NCBI GenBank assembly: GCA_947473475.1
Contig: CANJBZ010000030.1
Location: forward strand, 1-44,216
Reading direction: 5' to 3'
DNA from: Alphaproteobacteria bacterium
Lineage (GTDB): Bacteria > Pseudomonadota > Alphaproteobacteria > Micropepsales > Micropepsaceae
Length of the DNA stretch: 44,216 nucleotides
Shown here: positions 23,240 through 30,078 of the stretch, piece after piece
Position numbering within the stretch: the stretch's first letter is position 1
Layout of the letters: each line of letters begins with the position of its first letter
The notes under the pieces: generated by a model
Database searches by the model: none
What the model saw: only the letters and a program-made list of their open reading frames with translations
What the model was told of the DNA's origin: nothing
Made by a program: the position numbers and the translations under genes

Positions 23240-26110
23240 ATGAGCTTTTATCGAAAGAAATTACTCTTAGCCGCTTCGTCTTTGGCGCTTCTCACGAGCC
23301 AAAGCGCGAGCGGACAAACCGATGCGGTCGCGGCAATCGCCAGCGACGCCGCACCGGAACAGGTGTTGATAACCGGCTCTTTGCTTGGCGCGGGAACGGG
23401 ATTTGCCGCACCGACTCCGGTGACGGAAGTGGGCCAAGTGCAAATCGAACAACGCGCGGCAGGCAGCGTGTTCGAAATCATCCGCGACATTCCATCGTTT
23501 CGCGGCACAACCGGGCCAAGTGCTAATTCGACGGGCGCACAGAACGCCTCGAAGGCCAATCTGGACCTGCGCGGGCTCGGATCGGTGCGAACGCTTGTCC
23601 TTATTAATGGTCGGCGGCACGTGCCCGACGGCAACACCGGCGTGTTCGACACCAATCTCATTCCGACGAGCCTGATCGAACGCGTGGATATCGTCACCGG
23701 CGGCGCCTCCGCAGCCTATGGATCGGATGCCGTCGCGGGCGTCGTCAACTTCATCATGAAGAACCGCTTCGAAGGCTTTACGGCGGATTTCCACTACGGC
23801 GTGTCGCAGCGCGGCGACAACATCGAATACAACCCAAGCATCGCTTATGGCGCCAGCTTTGCCGGCGGCCGGGGCCATTTCATCGCCGGCGGCGATGTGA
23901 CAATCAATAACGGCACCGGCACGATGTATGCCCGCGATTGGGGCCGCCTGGAGCCGGGCGCCATGTCCGTGCCGTCACCGCGCGCAGCGGGCATGCCTGC
24001 CAACCTCATCGCCAATCACGTCGAAACGTCGGCTTACAACGCCAGCGGCCTCATCGTTGCCGGACCGTTGAAGGGAATCGAATTCCTCGACAACGGCCAA
24101 ATCCGCAATTTTCAGCTCGGATCGATTGTCGGCGGCACCGAGATGATCGGCACGGGCAATTACGGCAGCGTCGAAAACCCGGACCAATTCCTGCGCGCGC
24201 CTTATGACCGCTACGCCGCCCTCGCCCGCCTGGAATTCGACGTTACGCCGACGACGATGGCTTACGCGCAATTCAATTACGGATCCTTGCACACCTTTGG
24301 CCGCTCCTTCGGCGCGCAAGTGCCGAACTTCAACAAATACCCGGTGCAGATCACCAACCCGTACCTGCCCGCCGCCGTGGTGACGGCCATGAAGGCGAAC
24401 AACCTCACCAGCTTTCAATACAGCGCCACCCGCCACGAAGACCTTGGCTCGATTTCCTCGCGCAACCGCACCGAAACTTACCAGTGGGATTTCGGCATGC
24501 GCGGAGAGCTGTTCGACAATTGGACCTGGGATTTTGGCGGCGGCATCGGCAAAGCCGCCTTCGTTCCGAACATTATGAACACGCCGCGCACGGCGGATTT
24601 CTTTGAATCGGCTTATGTGGTCGCCGACGCCAACGGCGTGCCGGTATGCGGTCCCGTTGCGACCAATCCCTATTTCAACGCACAGCCCGCCCTTGTTAAA
24701 GCCAAGCTCATCGCCAATTTGTCGCCGGGCTGCGTGCCCTACAACATCTTCGGCAACAATGTGGAGCAGAACAAAGCGGCCAACCGCTACTTCAATTCGG
24801 CGTCAGAAGCCGACATGGAATTCCGGCAATACAATATCACCGCCAATATAAACGGTGTGCCGGCCACGCTACCGGCCGGCGATGTTCTGGTTGCTGCCGG
24901 CTATAGCTGGCGGAAAGATTATGCCGACGTAGTGAATTGCGCCGATTGCCAAAAAGGCGCGCTGATGAACCAGAACTACTCGCTCTATCACGGCCAGATT
25001 TACGTCAACGAATTCTATGGTGAGGTTGGCGTTCCGGTCTTGAAGGAATTGCCGTGGATCGAGTCGCTGGATTTCAACGCCGCCGTCCGCCAGACGCACT
25101 ATTCGACGTCCGGCAGTGTGACGACCTGGAAGGTTGGGGCCACCTGGGACCTGAACGACATGCTGCGGCTGCGCACGACGGAATCGCACGACATTCGCGC
25201 GCCGAACGTCAACGAGCTGTTCAATCCGGGCTCGGAAGGCAATCCCAACATCACAAATAAGAAGAACGGCGCCTCCGGTTTCATCAAGAGCAACACCATC
25301 GGCAATCCGGATCTGGTGCCGGAAACGGGCGAAACCTTCACTGCGGGGTTCGTGTTTCAGCCGCGATTTGAATGGATCTCGGGCCTCAACATCTCCGTCG
25401 ACTACTACAACATCCGCATCAAAGACGTGATCTCGACCTTGTCGGCCCAGACCATTCTGGACGATTTTGTCATTAACGGAAATGCGTCTCCCTATGCCAA
25501 ATTTGTCACCACGGACTCCACGCTCCTCGGCGTGTCACGTGTGGACGTTCCGCAGTTGAACCTGAACGCATTGCGGACGGACGGCGTGGATGTCGAAGTC
25601 TCATATGCCGTTCCCATCGACGAAATCGGCATTCCCGGCAGTCTGAATTTCCGCGCGCTGGGAACATGGGTCGACCATTTCCGCACCATCACCAAGGTCA
25701 GCAATATCGACAGCGCGGGCCAGGCAAGCTCACCCAGGTGGTCGTGGAATGGCCTGATCCATTACAATCTTGCGCCGTACACGTTCGATTTCATGGTCCG
25801 CTATACGTCCGGCCTCATTTACGATCCGACGCTTGTAGGTTTGGACGGACTGACGCCCGGCACCGCCGCCTACAATACGACCGCGGCTTTGTCGAACAGC
25901 GTCAATCAGAATCATTGGCCGGCGGCGCTCTATTTCAACACCAGCGTTGCCTATGATTTCTGGCAGGAGAACGACCGGCGCGCCCAGATGTATCTGAACA
26001 TCGACAATCTGTTCGACAAGAAGCCGCCCATCGTCGCCATCAGCATTAACGGCAGCCCCTACGACCTCGTCGGACGCTCGTTCAAATTCGGCGTGCGCGT
26101 GGCCTATTGA
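23240..26110 (+). CDS. TonB-dependent outer-membrane receptor
   Basis: A 956-residue protein with a signal peptide (MSFYRKKLLLAASSLALLTS, cleavage near ASG-Q at 26). A TonB-box-like EQVLITGS comes soon after, followed by the plug (LDLRGLGSVRTLVLINGRR; GASAAYGSDAVAGVVNFIMK) and a 22-strand-type barrel, ending in a terminal aromatic (FGVRVAY). It imports a bulky or scarce substrate across the outer membrane with TonB energy. The next gene, 19 bases on, is an exported amidase, and a sigma-54 promoter lies upstream, so the pair probably handles an amide-bearing nutrient. It shares the EQVLITGSL start with the receptor at 34685. Confidence 0.92.
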   Translation: MSFYRKKLLLAASSLALLTSQSASGQTDAVAAIASDAAPEQVLITGSLLGAGTGFAAPTPVTEVGQVQIEQRAAGSVFEIIRDIPSFRGTTGPSANSTGAQNASKANLDLRGLGSVRTLVLINGRRHVPDGNTGVFDTNLIPTSLIERVDIVTGGASAAYGSDAVAGVVNFIMKNRFEGFTADFHYGVSQRGDNIEYNPSIAYGASFAGGRGHFIAGGDVTINNGTGTMYARDWGRLEPGAMSVPSPRAAGMPANLIANHVETSAYNASGLIVAGPLKGIEFLDNGQIRNFQLGSIVGGTEMIGTGNYGSVENPDQFLRAPYDRYAALARLEFDVTPTTMAYAQFNYGSLHTFGRSFGAQVPNFNKYPVQITNPYLPAAVVTAMKANNLTSFQYSATRHEDLGSISSRNRTETYQWDFGMRGELFDNWTWDFGGGIGKAAFVPNIMNTPRTADFFESAYVVADANGVPVCGPVATNPYFNAQPALVKAKLIANLSPGCVPYNIFGNNVEQNKAANRYFNSASEADMEFRQYNITANINGVPATLPAGDVLVAAGYSWRKDYADVVNCADCQKGALMNQNYSLYHGQIYVNEFYGEVGVPVLKELPWIESLDFNAAVRQTHYSTSGSVTTWKVGATWDLNDMLRLRTTESHDIRAPNVNELFNPGSEGNPNITNKKNGASGFIKSNTIGNPDLVPETGETFTAGFVFQPRFEWISGLNISVDYYNIRIKDVISTLSAQTILDDFVINGNASPYAKFVTTDSTLLGVSRVDVPQLNLNALRTDGVDVEVSYAVPIDEIGIPGSLNFRALGTWVDHFRTITKVSNIDSAGQASSPRWSWNGLIHYNLAPYTFDFMVRYTSGLIYDPTLVGLDGLTPGTAAYNTTAALSNSVNQNHWPAALYFNTSVAYDFWQENDRRAQMYLNIDNLFDKKPPIVAISINGSPYDLVGRSFKFGVRVAY

Positions 26111-26129
26111 ACCCTTCACAAGGAGAACG

Positions 26130-27209
26130 ATGATGTTATCCAATCTTGAAAAGCTTGCCTTGGCATGGGCTGTTGGCCTCGCTGCCCTTGTTTCGACGGC
26201 GCGTGCAGCCGAAATCAAGCCCGACGTCTTTGTACCGTCCACGCCCAAAACCGTAGTCCGTGGCTACATCGCCATCGACACGCCGCCGGTGGTGCACGTG
26301 AAGCCTGGGCAGACCGTCAAAATCGACACGATCTCGCATGGCGGCCTGACCGACGATCCGGTGAAGTTTTTCGCCGCCGCTGGAATACCCGCCAATCAGG
26401 TGCTTAAAGACGCCATCGATGTCGGAAAGATGAGCAAGGAAAAGGGCTGGGGCGGACATGTGCTGACCGGGCCCATCTTCGTCGATGGCGCACATCCCGG
26501 CGACATGCTGGAAGTGCGCATCCTGAGAGTCGACATCCGCGTGCCCTACGGCGTCAACAATCCAGGCACCGGCGGCGTCGTGCCGAATTTGCTGAAGGAA
26601 CGCGGCTCGAAGGTGATCAAGTTCGATCTCGCCCGCAATGTTGCGCTCTTCTCCAAAGATATTGAGCTGCCGCTTTCGCCCTTTATGGGCATCATGGCCG
26701 TCGCGCCGCCGCCGGAAGTGAAACGCGTCGGCTCCCGCGCGCCCGGCGCGTTCGGCGGCAATATGGATTTCAAAAGGCTGACGGCGGGCGCAACGCTGTA
26801 CCTTCCCGTGTTCAACGAAGGGGCACTGTTCGTAACCGGCGATTCCCACGCCGGCCAGGGCGACGGCGAGGTGGACGGCAATGCCATCGAAGCCTCGATG
26901 TCGCCGGTGCTGCAATTCATTGTGCATCCCGGCGCGGGCAAAGGCATGAAATTCCCGCGCGCCGAAGATGCGGAGAATTTTTACATTCTCGGCATGGATA
27001 AGGATTTGGACATGGCGGCCCAAAGCGCGGTGCGGGAAACCTTCCAGTTCCTGCAAACCAAAGGCTTGTCACCCAGCGACGCTTACTCGCTGGAAAGCGT
27101 GGGCGTCGACTTCGCGCTTTCCGAAGCCGTCGACGAGAACCTGGTGATTTACGGAAAAATTCCCAAAGCAATCTTCAAGACAAAGCAGAGCTATTGGGCA
27201 GCAAAATAA
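26130..27209 (+). CDS. Exported acetamidase/formamidase-family enzyme
   Basis: A 359-residue protein with an AAGGAG site seven bases before ATG 26130. A signal peptide is clear (LALAWAVGLAALVSTARA, cleavage about residue 27), so it acts in the periplasm, unlike most cytoplasmic FmdA/AmdA enzymes. Family landmarks are the GPIFVDGAHPGDMLEVRI segment, GGNMDFKRLTAGATLYLPV and GDSHAGQGDGEVDGNAIE, the latter with metal-type His/Asp residues. The family cleaves small amides to ammonia and acid. Placed directly after a TonB receptor, it may deamidate the incoming compound before MFS uptake. Substrate not known. Confidence 0.9.
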   Translation: MMLSNLEKLALAWAVGLAALVSTARAAEIKPDVFVPSTPKTVVRGYIAIDTPPVVHVKPGQTVKIDTISHGGLTDDPVKFFAAAGIPANQVLKDAIDVGKMSKEKGWGGHVLTGPIFVDGAHPGDMLEVRILRVDIRVPYGVNNPGTGGVVPNLLKERGSKVIKFDLARNVALFSKDIELPLSPFMGIMAVAPPPEVKRVGSRAPGAFGGNMDFKRLTAGATLYLPVFNEGALFVTGDSHAGQGDGEVDGNAIEASMSPVLQFIVHPGAGKGMKFPRAEDAENFYILGMDKDLDMAAQSAVRETFQFLQTKGLSPSDAYSLESVGVDFALSEAVDENLVIYGKIPKAIFKTKQSYWAAK

Positions 27210-27220
27210 GCCGGCGTTGC

Positions 27221-27251
27221 GCCGGGCTCACGTGGTGAAAGTGAGCCCGGC
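27221..27251. terminator. Bidirectional terminator hairpin
   Basis: GCCGGGCTCAC (27221-27231) and GTGAGCCCGGC (27241-27251) form a perfect 11-bp stem with a nine-base loop. It sits between two convergent gene ends, 12 bases after the amidase stop and 27 before the minus-strand small gene's stop. No long T-run follows on the plus strand; on the minus strand a TTATTTT tract lies 20 bases beyond. Confidence 0.7.
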
Positions 27252-27277
27252 AGTTGCCCCTCGACGTTCGCATGGGT

Positions 27278-27466
27278 CTAAGGCCCGGCAATCCCCGCCA
27301 GCGGCAATGCGAAACTGACCGCCAGCGCCAGCGCGAGAGGAACCGCCAATGCCCAGGCTGCCTCGCCCAGAAGTTCGCCCGCTTTTGGCGTCTCGTCGCT
27401 GCGCGCGCTGTAAGAGGCCGATTTGCACACACCGGAAATTTCGTAGCGTTCGCACAATGTGGTCAT
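27278..27466 (-). CDS. Small single-span membrane protein (62 aa)
   Basis: An ideal AAGGAGG site six bases before ATG 27466, overlapping the previous gene's stop, shows it is translated. The protein begins with a cysteine-containing soluble part (MTTLCERYEISGVCKSASYSA) and ends with one hydrophobic helix (AWALAVPLALALAVSFALPLAG). I do not recognise the family. It is the last gene of a three-gene minus-strand operon with a lipoprotein and a multi-pass membrane protein, suggesting an envelope complex. C5 and C14 could be redox or metal sites; that is speculative. Confidence 0.7.
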   Translation of the reverse strand: MTTLCERYEISGVCKSASYSARSDETPKAGELLGEAAWALAVPLALALAVSFALPLAGIAGP

Positions 27467-27476
27467 AGCGTCCTCC

Positions 27477-27677
27477 TTAGGCCAAACGAACAGGCGTTGC
27501 GTTCAATACAATTGCTTCGCGGACGGGCACGGCTGACCCGGCGTCCGCCTCAACCGTCGCCGGTAAATGGATCCAAAGCGGCTCGGTATCGAAGTTCGGG
27601 GGAGAAAGCGTGCTGCACCCCCCGGCTATCAACACGGCAAGAGCGGCAGCAAGCCTGATGAAACGCCGGTCACGCAT
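27477..27677 (-). CDS. Small lipoprotein (66 aa)
   Basis: Start at ATG 27677, which overlaps the upstream membrane-protein stop (ATGCGTGA). The N-terminus MRDRRFIRLAAALAVLIAGGC is a lipoprotein signal with the lipobox IAGGC; acylation would be at Cys21. The mature part is only about 45 residues (STLSPPNFDTEPLWIHLPA...). No domain recognised. The longer ORF upstream (to 27872) is in the wrong context. Its stop codon forms part of the ribosome site of the next gene, so the genes are coupled. Confidence 0.75.
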   Translation of the reverse strand: MRDRRFIRLAAALAVLIAGGCSTLSPPNFDTEPLWIHLPATVEADAGSAVPVREAIVLNATPVRLA

Positions 27678-28122
27678 CGCCTTGAACCCTGGGAACAGTC
27701 CCGGACGGGCCGGGTTGTGAAACCGATACTTCACCCGTCCCGGCCAAATAATGGATGTGCGAGCGGTGCGCCGGGACTGAGGCTGCCGACACCGCAAGCG
27801 CCAGCATGAATCCGGCGACCGGCAGAGCCGACGCATAGCGGCCGCGATCCAGCAGCAGCACCACCGCGCCAAACGCGATCACTGCCGCCAGCACAATGCC
27901 CCACATGCGCAGTTCCGGATCGAGCAGAAGGACCGCCGCCGCAAGCTGAAGCACGCCTAAGCTCACAGAGGTCGACGTGGCGATCGCCTGCCGCGCGAAA
28001 ACCCGCACCGCCAGCGGCGCGGCCGCCAGGGTAAATACCGCGCTCGCGCCAAGGATCATCGCGTTGATCCAAACCATTGCGGCAGGAAAACCGGCGCTGT
28101 TGAGGAGGATATCTTGCATCAT
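27670..28122 (-). CDS. Multi-pass membrane protein (150 aa), function unknown
   Basis: I start at ATG 28122 (MMQDILLNSAGFPAAMVW). Four hydrophobic segments are visible (about 15-38, 53-72, 76-97 and 102-120), followed by a polar tail with AHRSHIHYLAG and ending in VQGDA. The His pairs in the tail could bind metal or haem, but there is no known motif. It resembles small DoxX-like or YkgB-like membrane proteins in layout only. First gene of the operon with the lipoprotein and the 62-residue membrane protein; divergent from the TetR gene, which probably controls it. Confidence 0.7.
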   Translation of the reverse strand: MMQDILLNSAGFPAAMVWINAMILGASAVFTLAAAPLAVRVFARQAIATSTSVSLGVLQLAAAVLLLDPELRMWGIVLAAVIAFGAVVLLLDRGRYASALPVAGFMLALAVSAASVPAHRSHIHYLAGTGEVSVSQPGPSGTVPRVQGDA

Positions 28123-28150
28123 CTGTTTTCGGGCTCTGACTGAAATTGGG

Positions 28151-28197
28151 CCGGGCCGAGGCTGCGGGGGAGGGAGGAGGCCACAGCCTCGACCCGG
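28151..28197 (-). promoter_or_regulatory. Long hairpin in the leader of the membrane-protein operon
   Basis: CCGGG-c-CGAGGCTG (28151-28164) pairs with CAGCCTCG-a-CCCGG (28184-28197), 13 pairs with one mismatch, around a purine-rich loop. It lies between a tiny ORF (28210-28305) and the ATG at 28122, so it could act as an attenuator or translation-control element. No T-run follows. Confidence 0.4.
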
Positions 28198-28209
28198 CAC
28201 TTGGCGGCG

Positions 28210-28305
28210 CTAGCCGCCTGTCTTACGTCGCTGGATGGTTGCCGCTTTCGGCAGGGGCCCGCGCGTTAACGTGTTGAACACCATAAGAAACCCCCGCGTT
28301 TCCAT
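28210..28305 (-). CDS. Possible 31-residue leader peptide
   Basis: The ORF METRGFLMVFNTLTRG... ends at TAG 28210-28212; an internal ATG (MVFNTLTRGPLPKAA) preceded by GGGGG would give 24 residues. It is basic at the C-terminus (IQRRKTGG). It precedes a strong hairpin and the membrane-protein operon, as leader peptides do. There is no run of one regulatory codon. Too short to be sure it is translated. Confidence 0.25.
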   Translation of the reverse strand: METRGFLMVFNTLTRGPLPKAATIQRRKTGG

Positions 28306-28335
28306 TTAAGTCTGCTGACATCTTCCGCGACGTGT

Positions 28336-28382
28336 GTTACTGGTAAGTAACTCTTGTCGGTACATAGGTACTGACTAGTAAC
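28336..28382. promoter_or_regulatory. Twin TetR-type operators
   Basis: A perfect palindrome GTTACT-ggta-AGTAAC (28336-28351) is followed by GGTACT-gact-AGTAAC (28367-28382), which differs at one base. Their centres are 31 bases apart, three helical turns on the same face. They sit directly before the TetR start and between divergent operons, so the regulator probably represses itself and the membrane-protein operon. Confidence 0.75.
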
Positions 28383-28402
28383 TATCGTGTCAAGGAGTCC
28401 TT

Positions 28403-29014
28403 TTGAAGACAGTTGAAAATTCGGAAAAACGACCCGAAGCCCCCCCTCGGCAACGCATCCTCGATGCAGCCCAGGACCTGTTTTATTCGCGTGGCATTCG
28501 GGCGGTGAGCGTCGATGAGATCGCGGCTGCCGCCAGCACCAACAAGATGACGCTGTATCGTCACTTCGAATCGAAGGATCAGCTTGTGGCGGAATACCTG
28601 CGCTCGCTGAACGCGATGGCGCTGGCGCGGGACGAGGAGCTTCTTCGTCCGTTTGCGGGCGATGCCGACGCGCAGCTGCGCGCGCTGATCGGGCGCGCCG
28701 GCGGCGATCTGTGCAAAGGCAGCCTGCGCGGGTGTCCGCTGACCAACGCCGCCGTGGAATTTCCGGAAAAGGACCACCCGGCCCGCGCCGTGATCGAAGA
28801 GTGCAAGACTCAGCATCGCGAGCGCCTCGTGACGCTGTGCCGCGACGCCGGCTATGTGCAGCCGGATCGGCTTGCGGAGCAGTTGTTCCTGCTGCTCGAA
28901 GGGGCGTGCGTCAATGTTCAGAGCATGGGGAATTGCGGGCCCGGAGCACGATTTGCCGAGATGGCGTATGCAATAATGGATACGCATCCGAGGCGAGAGA
29001 AACTGCCAGCCTGA
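28403..29014 (+). CDS. TetR/AcrR-family transcriptional regulator
   Basis: A 203-residue protein from a TTG start with AAGGAG five bases before it. The N-terminal HTH is typical (ILDAAQDLFYSRGIRAVSVDEIAAAAS, then NKMTLYRHFESKDQLVAEYL). The ligand domain carries several cysteines (DLCKGSLRGCPLTN, IEECKTQ, LCRDAG, GACVNVQ, GNCGPG), so thiol or electrophile sensing is possible. Two operator palindromes lie just upstream. Likely targets are its own gene and the divergent membrane-protein operon at 27278-28122. The inducer is unknown. Confidence 0.9.
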   Translation: MKTVENSEKRPEAPPRQRILDAAQDLFYSRGIRAVSVDEIAAAASTNKMTLYRHFESKDQLVAEYLRSLNAMALARDEELLRPFAGDADAQLRALIGRAGGDLCKGSLRGCPLTNAAVEFPEKDHPARAVIEECKTQHRERLVTLCRDAGYVQPDRLAEQLFLLLEGACVNVQSMGNCGPGARFAEMAYAIMDTHPRREKLPA

Positions 29015-29020
29015 TAGGAG

Positions 29021-29404
29021 CTATTGCACCGTGAAGGAGAATTCTCCCTCCAACGTTTTCTTATCGCTCCCTGCGGCGTGCCATTTCACCTTGTAATTTC
29101 CGGCGGTCAGCGGCGCTTTCGGGGTGACCATCAGGATGCTGTCTCCCATGGGGGCCACTTCCTGAACGTCGATATGAGCGCCGTCGCTCCTGGTGATTTC
29201 AAAACCCGACGCCTTCGGATCGACCGGTCCGTTGAACATGACATGTACCAAGGGCAGCGGCGCATCGACGCGCGCGTTCGGGGCTGGGTCGGTCATAGTT
29301 GCAGCAAGCGGCGGAACCGCCGGCGCGGCGAAACCAGAAGCGGGACCAAACAACGCAAGCCCGGCGAATAACAGACCGGAGGCGATGTGCTTGAGCCTTT
29401 CCAT
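29021..29404 (-). CDS. CopC-domain periplasmic protein lacking usual copper ligands
   Basis: A 127-residue protein with a signal peptide (LLFAGLALFGPASGFA, mature start APAVPPLAA). The CopC/YobA immunoglobulin-like fold is indicated by DPAPNARVDAPLPLVHVMFNGPVDP and NYKVKWHAAGSDKKTLEGEFSFTV. CopC proteins normally have a His at mature position 1 and a conserved DGH in the second segment for Cu(II); here the N-terminus has no His and DGH reads SDKK. Copper binding of the usual kind is therefore doubtful. It is divergent from a DUF2946-type gene and a metal-type TonB receptor, and convergent with TetR, so an envelope metal role remains likely. Confidence 0.85.
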   Translation of the reverse strand: MERLKHIASGLLFAGLALFGPASGFAAPAVPPLAATMTDPAPNARVDAPLPLVHVMFNGPVDPKASGFEITRSDGAHIDVQEVAPMGDSILMVTPKAPLTAGNYKVKWHAAGSDKKTLEGEFSFTVQ

Positions 29405-29508
29405 GGGCAGACCTCACATGAGATGGCAAAGCTTACCGGCAAACGGCTGGAGATCAAAAGCGTTTGGGGCTAACTTGGCGGCGCCGGAAACTGGAACGGC
29501 CAGAGGCG

Positions 29509-29958
29509 ATGATCGAAAACCGTCACAGCAGGCGGACTATAGGGCGCGAACGCCGTCGCGTTGGCGCGTGCGCCGTCCGGCTGCAACAGATCGCATTCCT
29601 GGCGTTCGCCTTGCTTGCCGTGGCGGTCCAGATTTTCGTCATTCAAACGCATACGCATCGTCAGATGCTGGCAAGCCTAAACACGCCCGCGTTAGCGGCG
29701 GCCGCTGACATCGCGTCGGCAGGAATCGTCGCCAACGAACCGGGCATCCCGCGCGACCAATTGCCCAGCGGCGACGATTCCGCAAATTGCCCTCTTTGCC
29801 AGGGCTTCGCGCATTCGGGCCAGTTCATCCACGGCGGGGCGGTTCTCGCCTATATCCCGGCCTGGATCAGTGTGCAGTTCATCGTCTTTCGCGATGCACT
29901 GCCGGTGTTGCCGGCGGTCTCGCATAGCTGGCGCGGCCGCGCACCGCCGCAAAACTAA
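29509..29958 (+). CDS. DUF2946-type protein
   Basis: I start at ATG 29509 (149 residues, MIENRHSRRT), preceded by AGAGG; an upstream start at 29464 adds 15 residues. A basic N-terminus leads into one hydrophobic helix (LQQIAFLAFALLAVAVQIFVI), then THTHRQM, and a CPLCQGFAHSG motif near the middle, followed by a second hydrophobic stretch. The C-x2-C plus His arrangement is that of DUF2946 proteins, which often stand beside TonB receptors and copper genes. Function not established. The TonB receptor follows after 120 bases. Confidence 0.75.
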   Translation: MIENRHSRRTIGRERRRVGACAVRLQQIAFLAFALLAVAVQIFVIQTHTHRQMLASLNTPALAAAADIASAGIVANEPGIPRDQLPSGDDSANCPLCQGFAHSGQFIHGGAVLAYIPAWISVQFIVFRDALPVLPAVSHSWRGRAPPQN

Positions 29959-29975
29959 CTCCGCATAAGACCTGC

Positions 29976-30006
29976 GACACGGCCCGGATGCCAATCCGGC
30001 GCTGTC
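29976..30006 (+). promoter_or_regulatory. Leader hairpin before the TonB receptor gene
   Basis: CCGGAT (29984-29989) and ATCCGG (29994-29999) form a perfect stem with loop GCCA, extended by GACA/TGTC outside an internal loop. It lies between the DUF2946 stop and the receptor ATG. It could be a processing site or regulatory stem; no T-run. Confidence 0.35.
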
Positions 30007-30078
30007 CCGTTCGAGTCAGACGCTCGCACCATGCGCGGCGTCCGGCAAACGAACCATGAATTGCTGGAGTTTGTCCTT

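Noticed and set aside
29967-29982. AAGACCTGCGACACGG before the ZnuD-like receptor resembles the end of a cobalamin-riboswitch B12 box.
   Set aside because: The rest of the riboswitch would have to lie in the DUF2946 coding sequence, and the box itself lacks the GCCAGG part. The receptor does not look like BtuB.
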